Below are positions 33,811 to 45,727 of a stretch of DNA of 64,000 bases, piece after piece (within the stretch, counting starts at the first letter, position 1; the number at the start of each line of letters is the position of its first letter). The translations under genes were made by a program, and so were the position numbers. This DNA comes from Streptomyces sp. SID8352 (GTDB lineage: Bacteria > Actinomycetota > Actinomycetes > Streptomycetales > Streptomycetaceae): assembly GCF_009862265.1 (NCBI RefSeq), contig NZ_WWGX01000071.1, positions 1-64,000 on the forward strand, written 5' to 3'. The notes beneath the pieces were generated by a model. It made no database searches. It saw only the letters and a program-made list of their open reading frames with translations, and was not told the DNA's origin.

Positions 33811-36800
33811 TCAGGCCTCGAACACCTCGCGCGCGAGCTGCTCCTGCTCCGCCTGGTGCCGCTTGGCGGAACCGACGGCGGGGGACGAGCTGCGCGGACG
33901 CGAGATGCGGCGCAGGCGCTCGCCGTGCGGGACGTCCGCGCCGACCGCCAGGTCGAGGTGGTCGATCAGGTTGAGCGCGATGAACGGCCAGGCACCCTGG
34001 TTCGCCGGCTCCTCCTGGGCCCACAGGTACTTCTCGGCGTTCGGGTACTTGGCGATCTCCGCCTGCAGCTCCGCACCCGGCAGCGGGTACAGGCGCTCGA
34101 TGCGGATGATGGCCGTGTCCGTCACGCCGCGCTTCTTCCGCTCGGCGTCGAGGTCGTAGTAGACCTTGCCGGCGCAGAAGACGACCTTCCGCACCGCGGC
34201 CGGGTCGACCGAGGCGTCCCCGATGACCGGGCGGAACTGGCCCGTGGTGAACTCCTCCGCCTTCGACGCCGCGGCCTTGAGGCGCAGCATCGACTTCGGG
34301 GTGAAGACCACCAGCGGCTTGTGGTGCGGGTTGTGCACCTGCCACCGCAGGAGGTGGAAGTAGTTCGCCGGGGAGGTCGGCATGGCGACCGTCATGTTGT
34401 TCTGCGCGCAGAGCTGGAGGAAGCGCTCGACGCGGGCCGAGGAGTGGTCCGGGCCCTGGCCCTCGTAGCCGTGCGGCAGCAGCAGCACGACGCCGCTGGT
34501 CTGGTTCCACTTCTGCTCGGCCGCCGAGATGTACTCGTCCACGACCGTCTGCGCGCCGTTGACGAAGTCGCCGAACTGCGCCTCCCACATGACGAGCGCG
34601 TCGGGGCGGGCCAGCGAGTAGCCGTACTCGAAGCCCATCGCCGCGTACTCGGAGAGCAGGGAGTTGTAGACGTTCAGGCGGGCCTGGTCCTCGGACAGGT
34701 ACAGCAGCGGCGTGTAGTCCTCGCCGGTGTTGCGGTCGATGATGACCGCGTGCCGCTGGCCGAAGGTGCCGCGCTGGGAGTCCTGGCCGGCGAGCCGGAC
34801 CGGGGTGCCCTCCAGCAGCAGGGAGCCGATGGCGAGGGTCTCGCCCATGCCCCAGTCGATGGTGCCGTCCTCGACCATGGCCGCCCGGCGCTGGAGCTGC
34901 GGCAGCAGCCGCGGGTGCACGGTGACGTGGTCGGGGATGTTGACCTGGGACTCGGCGATCCGCTTGACGACCTCGCTGGACACCGCGGTGGAGACGGCGA
35001 CCGGGAACTCGGCCTGCGGGTCGGAGGCGGGCACGGAGGACGGCTGCGCGGTGGCCTCGCGGACCTCCGTGAAGACCTTCTCCAGCTGCCCCTGGTAGTC
35101 CTGGAGCGCCTGCTCGGCCTCTTCCAGGGTGATGTCGCCGCGACCGATCAGGGACTCGGTGTAGAGCTTGCGCACCGAGCGCTTCTTGTCGATCAGGTCG
35201 TACATCAGCGGCTGGGTGAAGGCCGGGTTGTCGGACTCGTTGTGACCGCGGCGGCGGTAGCAGATGAGGTCGATCACCACGTCCTTGTTGAACGCCTGGC
35301 GGAACTCGAAGGCCAGCCGCGCGACGCGGACCACGGCCTCCGGGTCGTCGCCGTTCACGTGGAAGATCGGGGCCTCGATCATGCGGGCCACGTCCGTCGC
35401 GTACATGGAGGAGCGCGAGGACTCGGGGGCCGCGGTGAAGCCGACCTGGTTGTTGATGACGATGTGGACCGTGCCGCCGGTGCGGTAGCCGCGCAGCTGC
35501 GACATGTTCAGGGTCTCGGCCACCACGCCCTGGCCCGCGAAGGCCGCGTCGCCGTGGATCGCCACCGGCAGGACGGTGAAGTCCGTGCCGCCCTTGTTGA
35601 TGATGTCCTGCTTGGCGCGGGAGACGCCCTCCAGGACCGGGTCCACCGCCTCCAGGTGGGAGGGGTTGGCGACCAGCGAGACCTTGATCTGCTCGCCGTC
35701 CAGGCCGGTGAAGGTCCCGTCGGCGCCCAGGTGGTACTTGACGTCGCCGGAGCCGTGCATCGACTTCGGGTCGAGGTTGCCCTCGAACTCGCGGAAGATC
35801 TGCGCGTACGACTTGCCGACGATGTTCGCCAGCACGTTCAGCCGGCCGCGGTGGGCCATGCCGACGACGACCTCGTCCAGGCGGGACTCGGCGGCCGAGT
35901 CCAGCACCGCGTCGAGCAGCGGGATGACGGACTCGCCGCCCTCCAGCGAGAACCGCTTCTGGCCGACGTACTTGGTCTGCAGGAAGGTCTCGAAGGCCTC
36001 CGCCGCGTTCAGCCGGCGCAGGATGCGGAGCTGCTCCTCGCGCTCCGGCTTGGAGTGCGGGCGCTCCACCCGGTCCTGGATCCACTTGCGCTGCTTGGGG
36101 TCCTGGATGTGCATGAACTCGATGCCGGTGGTGCGGCAGTACGAGTCGCGCAGCACGCCGAGGATGTCGCGCAGCTTCATCAGCGCCTTGCCGGCGAAGC
36201 CGCCGACCGCGAAGTCCCGCTCCAGGTCCCACAGGGTGAGGCCGTGCTCGTTGACGTCCAGGTCGGGGTGCTTGCGCTGCTGGTACTCCAGCGGGTCGGT
36301 GTCGGCCATGACGTGGCCGCGGACCCGGTAGGAGTGGATCAGCTCGAAGACGCGGGCGGCCTTGGTGACGTCGTCGTCGTGCGAGGCGTCGATGTCCTTG
36401 AGCCAGCGGACCGGCTCGTAGGGGATGCGCAGGGCCTCGAAGATCTCGTCGTAGAAGTCGTTCTCGCCGAGCAGCAGGTTGGCGACCTGGCGCAGGAACT
36501 CGCCGGAGGCGGCGCCCTGGATGACCCGGTGGTCGTAGGTCGACGTGAGCGTCATGACCTTGGAGATGCCGAGCTTGTTCAGGGTGTCCTGGCTGGTGCC
36601 CTGGAACTCCGCCGGGTAGTCCATGGCGCCGACGCCCATGATGACCGACTGGCCGGGCATCAGGCGGGGCACCGAGTGGACGGTGCCGAGGCCGCCGGGG
36701 TTGGTCAGGGAGACCGTGACGCCGGTGAAGTCGTCCATCGTCAGCTTGCCGTCGCGGGCGCGGCGGACGATGTCCTCGTAGGCCTGCCAGAACTCGAAGA

Positions 36801-37596
36801 AGTTCAGGGTCTCGGCCTTCTTGATCGCCGCGACGACGAGCTGGCGGTCGCCGTTGGGCTTGACCAGGTCGATGGCGAGGCCGAGGTTGATGTGCGGCGG
36901 CTTGACGAGGACGGGCTTGCCGTCCTTCTCGCCGAAGGAGTGGTTCATCGCCGGCATGGCCTTGATGGCCCGCACCATCGCGTAGCCGATCAGGTGCGTG
37001 AAGGAGATCTTCCCGCCCCGGGCCCGCTTGAGGTGGTTGTTGATGACGATGCGGTTGTCGAACAGCAGCTTCACCGGGACGGCGCGCACGGACGTGGCCG
37101 TGGGCAGCTCCAGGGACGCGTTCATGTTCTTGACGACCGCGGCGGCCGGGCCGCGCAGCGCCACCAGCTCGGGGCCCTCGGGGGCGCCCGCGGCGGGTTC
37201 GGCCTTCGGCGCGGCGGCCGGCTTGGCCGGGGCGGCCTTCGCCGGAGCGGCGGCCGGGGCCGGGGCGGCGGCGGGCTTCGCGGGCGCCGCGGCCTTGGCC
37301 GGGGCGGGCTGCGGAGGGGCGGCCGGGGCGGGTGCCTGGGCCTGCGGCGCGGGTGCGGCCGGCGGCGCGGAGGCGTCCGCCGGGGCGGCGCCCGACGCGG
37401 CCTGGGCGGCGGCCGCGCCCGGCTTGTAGTCGGCGAAGAAGTCCCACCAGGCCCGGTCCACGGAGTTCGGGTCCTGGAGGTACTGCTGATAGATCTCGTC
37501 GACGAGCCACTCGTTGGCACCGAACGCGGCTGCGGGGTTCTTGCCCGCTTGGTCGGTGTCGGTGGAGATGCTCGAGTTACTGGACTGTGGCGACAC
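33811..37596 (-). CDS. kgd: Multifunctional 2-oxoglutarate decarboxylase/dehydrogenase (E1 with fused E2-like domain)
   Basis: 1261 residues, the actinobacterial fusion that joins an acyltransferase-like E2 domain to E1. A short E1 N-terminus (GANEWLVDEIYQQYLQDPNS, then RAWWDFF) precedes an Ala/Pro-rich linker (about 65-150). The E2-type catalytic domain is at about 165-370 (STYDHRVIQGAASGEFL). The TPP-dependent E1 domain follows with GMAHRGRLNVLANIVGK, GDAAFAGQGVVAETLNMSQL and CYRRRGHNESDNPAFTQPLM, then a transketolase-like C-terminus. It feeds the TCA cycle and can make succinic semialdehyde; FHA proteins such as GarA inhibit its relatives. GTG 37596 matches remembered homologs. A TTG at 37650 has a better ribosome binding site (GGGAGG) and would add 18 basic residues. 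Confidence 0.95.
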   Translation of the reverse strand: MSPQSSNSSISTDTDQAGKNPAAAFGANEWLVDEIYQQYLQDPNSVDRAWWDFFADYKPGAAAAQAASGAAPADASAPPAAPAPQAQAPAPAAPPQPAPAKAAAPAKPAAAPAPAAAPAKAAPAKPAAAPKAEPAAGAPEGPELVALRGPAAAVVKNMNASLELPTATSVRAVPVKLLFDNRIVINNHLKRARGGKISFTHLIGYAMVRAIKAMPAMNHSFGEKDGKPVLVKPPHINLGLAIDLVKPNGDRQLVVAAIKKAETLNFFEFWQAYEDIVRRARDGKLTMDDFTGVTVSLTNPGGLGTVHSVPRLMPGQSVIMGVGAMDYPAEFQGTSQDTLNKLGISKVMTLTSTYDHRVIQGAASGEFLRQVANLLLGENDFYDEIFEALRIPYEPVRWLKDIDASHDDDVTKAARVFELIHSYRVRGHVMADTDPLEYQQRKHPDLDVNEHGLTLWDLERDFAVGGFAGKALMKLRDILGVLRDSYCRTTGIEFMHIQDPKQRKWIQDRVERPHSKPEREEQLRILRRLNAAEAFETFLQTKYVGQKRFSLEGGESVIPLLDAVLDSAAESRLDEVVVGMAHRGRLNVLANIVGKSYAQIFREFEGNLDPKSMHGSGDVKYHLGADGTFTGLDGEQIKVSLVANPSHLEAVDPVLEGVSRAKQDIINKGGTDFTVLPVAIHGDAAFAGQGVVAETLNMSQLRGYRTGGTVHIVINNQVGFTAAPESSRSSMYATDVARMIEAPIFHVNGDDPEAVVRVARLAFEFRQAFNKDVVIDLICYRRRGHNESDNPAFTQPLMYDLIDKKRSVRKLYTESLIGRGDITLEEAEQALQDYQGQLEKVFTEVREATAQPSSVPASDPQAEFPVAVSTAVSSEVVKRIAESQVNIPDHVTVHPRLLPQLQRRAAMVEDGTIDWGMGETLAIGSLLLEGTPVRLAGQDSQRGTFGQRHAVIIDRNTGEDYTPLLYLSEDQARLNVYNSLLSEYAAMGFEYGYSLARPDALVMWEAQFGDFVNGAQTVVDEYISAAEQKWNQTSGVVLLLPHGYEGQGPDHSSARVERFLQLCAQNNMTVAMPTSPANYFHLLRWQVHNPHHKPLVVFTPKSMLRLKAAASKAEEFTTGQFRPVIGDASVDPAAVRKVVFCAGKVYYDLDAERKKRGVTDTAIIRIERLYPLPGAELQAEIAKYPNAEKYLWAQEEPANQGAWPFIALNLIDHLDLAVGADVPHGERLRRISRPRSSSPAVGSAKRHQAEQEQLAREVFEA

Positions 37597-37650
37597 GGCG
37601 AGAACCGCCCTCTTCCGCTTCTTCACAAGATGGTGGACAGCGGGAATCAA

Positions 37651-37879
37651 GGCTACGCCTCCCGGGGCCGGAAGGTCAGACCGGGCGGTTCAACGTCGCG
37701 TAAGTCACACGACGGAGCGCGTTTCATCGCGGGAAATGGCGGGAAACAACCGGGGTTCCGTGTCTGGCGGGAATGCGAGAGCGGGACCCGGCGCGGCGTC
37801 GTCGCGGCTTCGCACCTGATCACACGTGTCCGCCAGCGGGGATGATCGTGGATCTTGGTCCTCCGCTTCGAACCCTACG
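37651..37879. promoter_or_regulatory. Upstream region of kgd
   Basis: About 230 bp between the sensor kinase stop and the kgd start region, same direction. It includes GGGAGG at about 37663-37658 on the minus strand and a moderately A/T-rich stretch. The kgd promoter is likely here. Confidence 0.5.
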
Positions 37880-38989
37880 TCAACTCATCAGGGAATTGTC
37901 CCCTGGAAGGGTGATGAGAATGCGGCATCCCCGCTCGGATTCGGCCACACCGATCCGGCCGCCGTGCAGCTCCACCGCCCAGCGCGCGATGGCCAGGCCC
38001 AGACCGGTGCCCCCGTCGCTGCCCGGACCGTGCGGCCGGGAGACCGCGCCCCGGTTGAACCGCTCGAAGACCCGGTGCCACTCGGAGCGCGGGATGCCGG
38101 GCCCCTCGTCCAGGACCTCCAGGGCCAGCGAGTGCGGATGGTCCCCGCGCCGGGCCCGCACCGTCACCCGTCCGTGCGGGGGGCTGTGCTTGACCGCGTT
38201 GTCGATCAGGTTGGCGACCACCTGGTGGATGCGCTCCGGGTCGGCGAGCGCGGTCAGGTCGCTGGGGAAGACGTCCAGGGCCAGGTGCACGTCGGTGCGG
38301 GTGTGGCTGCCGGAGCCGGAGCCTATGGCCGCGCGCGCCGAAGCGACCATGTTGGTCTCCTTCAGCACCCCCGACAGGTACGGCCACACCTCGAACCGGC
38401 GCTTGCGCAGCGGGACCACGCCGTTGTCCAGGCGGGACAGGTCGAGCAGGGTCTCCACCAGCCGGCCCAGCCGCTCCGTCTGCCGCAGGGCGGTGCGCAT
38501 CGTCTCCTGGTCGGGCTCGGTGACCCCGTCCACGATGTTCTCCAGCACCGCCCGCAGCCCCGCGATGGGGGTGCGCAGCTCGTGCGAGACGTTCGCCACC
38601 AGCTCCTTGCGCTGGCGGTCCTGGGCCTCCAGGTCGTCCGCCATGCGGTTGATGGTGACGGCGAGATCGCCCAGCTCGTCGCGGCGGTTCTCGCGCACCC
38701 GGCGGGTGTAGTCGCCGTGCGAGATGGAGCGGGCCACGGCGTTCATCTCGTCCAGCGGCGCGGTCAGCGAGTGCGCCACGAACTGGGTGATCAGCAGGGT
38801 GGCGATCATCGAGAAGACGGTGATGAACCGCAGCTCGGTCTTGGTGTGCACGGCGATCACCGACAGACCGGTGGTGATCAGGACCGAGGTGACGACCAGC
38901 GCGCCCAGCTTGGTCTTGATGGAGAACGGCCGGACACCGCCCCACGGTTCCCCGGGGCTCCTCCGCGCGGCCTGCCGCTCCCGGCTCAC
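37880..38989 (-). CDS. Two-component sensor histidine kinase
   Basis: 369 residues. Two close membrane segments lie at about 29-48 and 54-75 (LGALVVTSVLITTGLSVIAV; FITVFSMIATLLITQFVAHS), so it has almost no extracellular loop. Next come HAMP, the HisKA box LVANVSHELRTPIAGL (about 135-150), an N box (LIDNAVKHSPP) and the G boxes DEGPGIP and GTGLGLAIARW. The short sensor suggests sensing inside the membrane. GTG start overlaps the response-regulator stop (GTGA). Confidence 0.92.
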   Translation of the reverse strand: MSRERQAARRSPGEPWGGVRPFSIKTKLGALVVTSVLITTGLSVIAVHTKTELRFITVFSMIATLLITQFVAHSLTAPLDEMNAVARSISHGDYTRRVRENRRDELGDLAVTINRMADDLEAQDRQRKELVANVSHELRTPIAGLRAVLENIVDGVTEPDQETMRTALRQTERLGRLVETLLDLSRLDNGVVPLRKRRFEVWPYLSGVLKETNMVASARAAIGSGSGSHTRTDVHLALDVFPSDLTALADPERIHQVVANLIDNAVKHSPPHGRVTVRARRGDHPHSLALEVLDEGPGIPRSEWHRVFERFNRGAVSRPHGPGSDGGTGLGLAIARWAVELHGGRIGVAESERGCRILITLPGDNSLMS

Positions 38990-39726
38990 GGCGCCGGTGT
39001 CTCCAGCGCGTAGCCCACGCCGTGCACCGTGCGGATGCGCTCGGCGCCGATCTTGCGGCGCAGCGCCTTGATGTGGCTGTCGACGGTCCGGGTGCCGGAG
39101 GCGTCCGCCCAGTCCCACACCTCGGCCAGCAACTGCTCGCGGGAGAGCACCGCGCGCGGGGTGTTGGCCAGGCAGACCAGCAGGTCGAACTCGGTGGGCG
39201 TGAGATGGACGTCCTCGCCCCGCACCCGCACCCGGCGCTGGGCGTGGTCGATCTCCAGCTCGCCCAGGCGCAGGATGCCGCTGCGGGGGGTGGTCGCGGC
39301 CAGCGCCGCCCGCTCCACCCGGCGCAGCAGGACGTGCACCCGCGCGGCCAGCTCCCGCATCGAGAACGGCTTGGTCATGTAGTCGTCGGCGCCGACGCCG
39401 AGCCCGACCAGCATGTCCGTCTCGTCGTCGCGCGCCGTCAGCATCAGCACCGGCACCGGGCGCTGCGCCTGGACCCGGCGGCAGACCTCCAGGCCGTCGA
39501 AGCCGGGCAGCATGATGTCGAGGATCAGCAGGTCGGGCTGCCACGCCTCGGCCGTGTCGACGGCGGACGGTCCGTCACCCGCCGTTTGCACCAGGAACCC
39601 CTCGGCGCGCAGGCGGTTCGCGATGGCGTCCACGATCGTCTGGTCGTCCTCGACCACCAGCACCCGGCGCTGTGCGCCCTGCGTGGCGCCCGCCGTGCCG
39701 CTGTGGGAGGTCTGTGTCTGGTCCAT
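38986..39726 (-). CDS. OmpR/PhoB-family response regulator
   Basis: 246 residues. The receiver domain is at about 21-135, with the phosphorylation site D70 in LLILDIMLPG, acidic pocket VEDD (25-28) and lysine in YMTKPF. The winged-helix output (about 155-242) contains LTPTEFDLLVCLAN and TVDSHIKALRRKIG. It is coupled to the sensor kinase downstream. Its targets are unknown; the next upstream gene is separate. Confidence 0.94.
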   Translation of the reverse strand: MDQTQTSHSGTAGATQGAQRRVLVVEDDQTIVDAIANRLRAEGFLVQTAGDGPSAVDTAEAWQPDLLILDIMLPGFDGLEVCRRVQAQRPVPVLMLTARDDETDMLVGLGVGADDYMTKPFSMRELAARVHVLLRRVERAALAATTPRSGILRLGELEIDHAQRRVRVRGEDVHLTPTEFDLLVCLANTPRAVLSREQLLAEVWDWADASGTRTVDSHIKALRRKIGAERIRTVHGVGYALETPAP

Positions 39727-39839
39727 CGCCCGCCCCTGAGGTGTGCTTTCCGGAATCCGTGGGGTGATCCCATGACTGCGCCCGACGCCCGGAAGATCCG
39801 CGTCAGGGCAGCAGCGTACGGGGGATCGCCGCGGCTTTG

Positions 39840-40532
39840 CTATCCAGGCCCGACGCCGAGATGGACCACGTCGGGAACGCCCCGGGCAACCGGGATCTCT
39901 TCGGTACGCACCCGTTGGAACCCGGCATTGCGCAACGTCTCTTCAAAAATCGGAGAAGGTCGCGCGGACCAGACGGCGATCACCCCGCCGGGCCTCAACA
40001 CCCTTGCGCATCCGGCGAGTCCGGCCGGTGTGTAGAGCCCGCCGTTGCTCTCGGTGACGGTCCAGTCGGGGCCGTTGTCGATGTCGAGGCAGAGCGCGTC
40101 GTAGGTGTCCGGCGTCTCGTTGACGTGGGTCACGAGATCGGCCCGGACGATCTCGGTGCGCGGGTCCGCCAGGGCCTGCGCGGAGAGTTGGGAAAGCGGC
40201 CCGTCAAGGTGCCAGTCGATGACGGCCGGTTCGCGTTCGACGACGGCGACGCGGCCCCAGCGCGGGTCGGCGGCGGCGTGTGCGAGCGAGAAGCCGACAC
40301 CGAGCCCGCCGATCAGCAGATGCGGCGCGGGCCGTCCGTCGAGCGCCTCGGCCGCCGCGTCGACGAGCCGCCGTTCCGAGCGGCCGTCGGAGGTGTCCAT
40401 GAGGAAGCAGCCGTTGGCGATGATCTGCAGCAGGTCGCCGTGGCGGCGCAGGACGACCTCGCCGTGGGGTCCCTCGCGGCGATCGAGGACCTGGGGGCGG
40501 TCGTGGGGATCGGGGGTGGTGATGGCGGGCAT
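39840..40532 (-). CDS. Spermidine synthase-like (polyamine aminopropyltransferase fold) protein
   Basis: 230 residues. The Rossmann core has HLLIGGLGVGFSLAHAAADP and VAVVEREPAVIDWH as the nucleotide-binding part, and DALCLDIDNGPDWTV in place of the catalytic DDD region of true spermidine synthases. Substrate and reaction are therefore uncertain; small forms like this are common in actinobacteria. The start ATG gives MPAITTPDPHDRP. It is located between the response regulator and a hypothetical protein gene, same strand. Confidence 0.8.
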   Translation of the reverse strand: MPAITTPDPHDRPQVLDRREGPHGEVVLRRHGDLLQIIANGCFLMDTSDGRSERRLVDAAAEALDGRPAPHLLIGGLGVGFSLAHAAADPRWGRVAVVEREPAVIDWHLDGPLSQLSAQALADPRTEIVRADLVTHVNETPDTYDALCLDIDNGPDWTVTESNGGLYTPAGLAGCARVLRPGGVIAVWSARPSPIFEETLRNAGFQRVRTEEIPVARGVPDVVHLGVGPG

Positions 40533-41067
40533 CGGTCCATCCTGACAGGCGCGCCCGCGCGGCGGGGGCGGTGGCCGGAAGTGGGGGCGCGAACCGGGAG
40601 CCGGGCGCCGCCGGGAGCGCGGTGGCGCTGCCCGGGGGCGGGTCCGGGCCCTCCCGGTCCGGCCGCCGCGGCCCGCCCGGCCCGTTCCCCGTCCTTTGCA
40701 CCGGAAGATGTGCGGTTGCGTCGTGACCGGGCGTCGGGCCGCGGGACGAACGGCGGCGATGCCCCGCGTGGTCCGGTTCCGCGCGCAATGACACCGTGAT
40801 TCCGGAGGGCGGGTGCCTGGTCTCGGGTCCGGAACCGCCGGGGGCGCGCCCGAGGCCGGTCCGGTGATTCCCGTCCGCCTCACGACGCCGTGCAGGCACT
40901 CCCGCCGCACCGGCCCCGGCCCCGAGCGCGTCCCGTGGGAAGGCCCGGGGCCGGCGCGCCGGGAGCACGCACCCGACGCCGCGCGGCCGCCCTGCGGGCC
41001 GGGCGACGACGGCCATTGTCGGACACCCGCCCGTCAGCCGCGTCAACAACGCTGCGGGTCGATACGT
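40533..41067. other. 535-bp intergenic region with dispersed palindromic repeat
   Basis: No gene. It holds the palindromic element at 40895-41016. The left part (40550-40880) is GC-rich with shadow frames only. Confidence 0.55.
40895..41016. repeat. Dispersed palindromic repeat, copy 1
   Basis: It contains a long GC stem: cgcaccggccccgg near 40905 pairs with ccggggccggcgcg near 40945-40960. The whole 120-bp element is about 80% identical to 54613-54728. Copy 1 lies just downstream of the CPxC-containing hypothetical gene, where it could terminate transcription. Confidence 0.75.
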
Positions 41068-41802
41068 CTAGCGGGCGCTGACCCGGTCGGCGACCGAGAA
41101 GTCGGTTTCGCAGTCCGGGCAGGTCGCGTTCCCGAAGACATGGGTCAGCACGTGGGCGATCTCGTGTTGGCCGTCGGTGAGCGCGATGTCGTGGAGACGC
41201 GAGCCGATGCCTTCCAGGCTTGTGGGGCTCGCCGGGCGGAGCGGGCGGGTTTCGACGGTGCCGTCCGACAGGGCGTAGTCCTCGCCGGTGCAGAAGAACC
41301 CGTGTTCGCCGAGGACGATGAACAGGTCGGTTTCGCATTCGGGGCAGGAGATCTCGTACTCCTCATTCCCGATTCCCCAAGCCAGGTCCTCGCTCCATCC
41401 CGCGACGCCCTCGAAGGCGAGCATGGACTCCAGGAGGTGGATGTACTCGGTGCGGTCGGCCGCGGTCCGGAGGCGGCGGTTCACCGATGCCAGCAGGGTC
41501 GCGATCTCGGCCGGGTACCGAGTGCGGACATCACCCGCTCCGTGCGGCTGCCCGGCGCCCGCCATGATGGCCCCCGCCAGGCCCAGGGCGTTCACGGCCT
41601 GCCCCCGGTCCTCGTTCTCGGCCATGTCGGCCAGCCAGGGCAGCGCCGCGAAGCTGGCCGAGTAGACGCTGCCCTGATGGCAGAGCGCGGACCACAGTTC
41701 GTCCCAGGGACCCGATCCGCGCTCGGACGCGATGCGTGCCAGCAGGGCGGGTATGTCTTCGGCGGAGCCGTAGGCGTGGCTGAGTCGGGACCAGTCCGTC
41801 AT
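41068..41802 (-). CDS. Hypothetical protein with two CPxC zinc-knuckle pairs
   Basis: 244 residues, no membrane segment or signal peptide. The N-terminal helical part (about 1-120) is HEAT-like in feel (DIPALLARIASERG, then CHQGSVYSASFAALPWLADM). Two cysteine pairs occur far apart, ISCPECETDLF (about 150) and ATCPDCETDFS (about 235), and could bind one zinc together. Proteins of this kind occur with toxin-immunity loci in actinobacteria, but no toxin gene is next to it. The ATG at 41802 has no good ribosome binding site, so the start is uncertain. Confidence 0.7.
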   Translation of the reverse strand: MTDWSRLSHAYGSAEDIPALLARIASERGSGPWDELWSALCHQGSVYSASFAALPWLADMAENEDRGQAVNALGLAGAIMAGAGQPHGAGDVRTRYPAEIATLLASVNRRLRTAADRTEYIHLLESMLAFEGVAGWSEDLAWGIGNEEYEISCPECETDLFIVLGEHGFFCTGEDYALSDGTVETRPLRPASPTSLEGIGSRLHDIALTDGQHEIAHVLTHVFGNATCPDCETDFSVADRVSAR

Positions 41803-42150
41803 GCCATGGATCCCATCATGCCGGTGGTCGCCGGAAGCGGGGGGCGGCCGCTCTCCGGCCCTTGGACCCGATCGTCCGAACCCGGTCGTCACCGAACGGC
41901 GTGGTGACGACCGCCGCCGTTCGGGGCGAGTGCGTGCCTCCGCCCGGCGGCACCGATGGCGAACCCGCCACGACTCACCGGTCCGGGCCGGCGACGGAGG
42001 ACCGGGTGGGGCGTGAGGCCGCGAAGCGAGGGGTCCACGCCCCAGGACACCTCTGATCGCTCACAGCGAACGCGGCGCCGGGGCGGGAACAATGGACCGC
42101 CTCCACGCATTGAGCCGATGTAACTCAACTTGACTGTCAAAGGGGAGATC
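41803..42150. promoter_or_regulatory. Upstream region of lon
   Basis: 348 bp between divergent genes. No gene was supported. It holds the HAIR element next to the lon start. Confidence 0.6.
42109..42129. promoter_or_regulatory. HspR-associated inverted repeat (HAIR) before lon
   Basis: ATTGAGC, seven bases, ACTCAAC. This matches the HAIR consensus CTTGAGT-N7-ACTCAAG at 12 of 14 bases or close to it. HspR represses the dnaK, clpB and lon heat-shock genes in Streptomyces, so the site fits the gene. It ends 21 bp before the lon ATG. Confidence 0.85.
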
Positions 42151-44574
<2,424 letters not shown>

Positions 44575-44580
44575 GCCGCC

Positions 44581-44626
44581 CGCGCACGGGCCCGGGACCC
44601 CCTCCCGGGTTCCGGGCCCGTGCGCG
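44581..44626. terminator. Terminator between lon and the GH25 gene
   Basis: Perfect 15-bp stem (cgcgcacgggcccgg / ccgggcccgtgcgcg) with 16-nt loop, lying between convergent stops. Confidence 0.85.
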
Positions 44627-44646
44627 CGGTGCGGAAGGGGGCGGGG

Positions 44647-45477
44647 TCAGCCGTTGGCCAGCGCCTGGACCCGGTCCAGGGCGCCGTTGAACCGGTTGTG
44701 ATCGCCCACCGTCGGGCCGGAGGAGGTGTACTGCCACATGGTGTGGAAGTCCCACCCGGCGGGCAGCGTGCCCACCGCGTCCGCGTACCGGGCGATCCAC
44801 AGCGGGTTGTTCACCGCGAAGCCGCCGTAGTTGCCGGTGCACTGGGTCCACCAGCTCGTGGCCGTGTAGATGACGGCGTCGCGGCCCGTGCGGGCCTTGT
44901 AGGTGTTCAGGAAGTCCGCGATCCAGGAGACCATCTGGCCCGCGGTCTTCCCGTAGCAGGTGTCCCCGTACGGGTTCCACTCGATGTCGAGCGCGCCCGG
45001 CAGCGTCCTGCCGTCCCGGGACCAGCCGCCGCCGTGGTCGACGAAGTAGCCGGCCTGGACGGCGCCGCTGGTGGTGTCCGGGGTGGCGAAGTGGTACGAG
45101 CCCCGGATCATGCCGACGCCGTAGGAGCCGTTGTACTGCTGGGCGAAGTAGGGGTTGGTGTAGTACGTCCCCTCGGTGGCCTTGGCGTAGGCCCACTTGA
45201 CGCCGCCGGACCACAGGGTGGGCCAGTCGACGTCGCCCTGGTGGCTGGAGACGTCGACGCCCTCGGTCTGGACGGCGGCGTTCGCGGCGCGGCCGGAACC
45301 GCGCTGCTGCCCGTCGTGGGCGACGACGCCCATGCCGAGGTGGGCGCTGCCGCGGGCGGGGGTGTCGGCGGCGGACGCGGGGGAGGCCGACAGGGCCGGC
45401 AGCAGCCAGAAGGCGGCGAACAGGACGGCTGCCGCGGTCCGGCGGCGGTGGGGGGACCCGGATCTGGGCGCGAGCAT
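44647..45477 (-). CDS. Secreted GH25 lysozyme (N,O-diacetylmuramidase type)
   Basis: 276 residues. The signal peptide is at about 1-37 (VLFAAFWLLPALSASPASA). The GH25 domain begins GVDVSSHQGDVDW, with the catalytic acids in ALDIEWNPYG and the later DTCYGKTAGQM region. FATPDTTSGAVQAGYFVDH and DAVIYTATSWWTQC are typical. It cleaves the glycan of peptidoglycan outside the cell, like Streptomyces lysozyme M1. GGAGACA 5-6 nt before ATG supports the start. Confidence 0.94.
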   Translation of the reverse strand: MLAPRSGSPHRRRTAAAVLFAAFWLLPALSASPASAADTPARGSAHLGMGVVAHDGQQRGSGRAANAAVQTEGVDVSSHQGDVDWPTLWSGGVKWAYAKATEGTYYTNPYFAQQYNGSYGVGMIRGSYHFATPDTTSGAVQAGYFVDHGGGWSRDGRTLPGALDIEWNPYGDTCYGKTAGQMVSWIADFLNTYKARTGRDAVIYTATSWWTQCTGNYGGFAVNNPLWIARYADAVGTLPAGWDFHTMWQYTSSGPTVGDHNRFNGALDRVQALANG

Positions 45478-45727
45478 GACGTGTCTCCGATGGCTCGGTG
45501 GTGCTCGGTGGGGGGTGTGGTGCGTGGGGGTGGGCACGACGGGCTCCGCCCGCATGGCGTGACCACGCCAGTCGTGTCCTGTCCATGACGCTACGCACGT
45601 AGAACGGGGGTGGGAAGGGAACGGGAAACCTCCGTTGGTCTAAGCCTGCGAAATACTTGTGGAGCTGCGGTGATGGGGGCCGTTGGCGGAAACTTTCAGG
45701 ACCGGGAACTTCGAGACAGGGGCTGAC

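Noticed and set aside
33778..37845. A 1355-codon plus-strand frame opposite kgd
   Set aside because: Antisense shadow; the Kgd motifs lie on the other strand.
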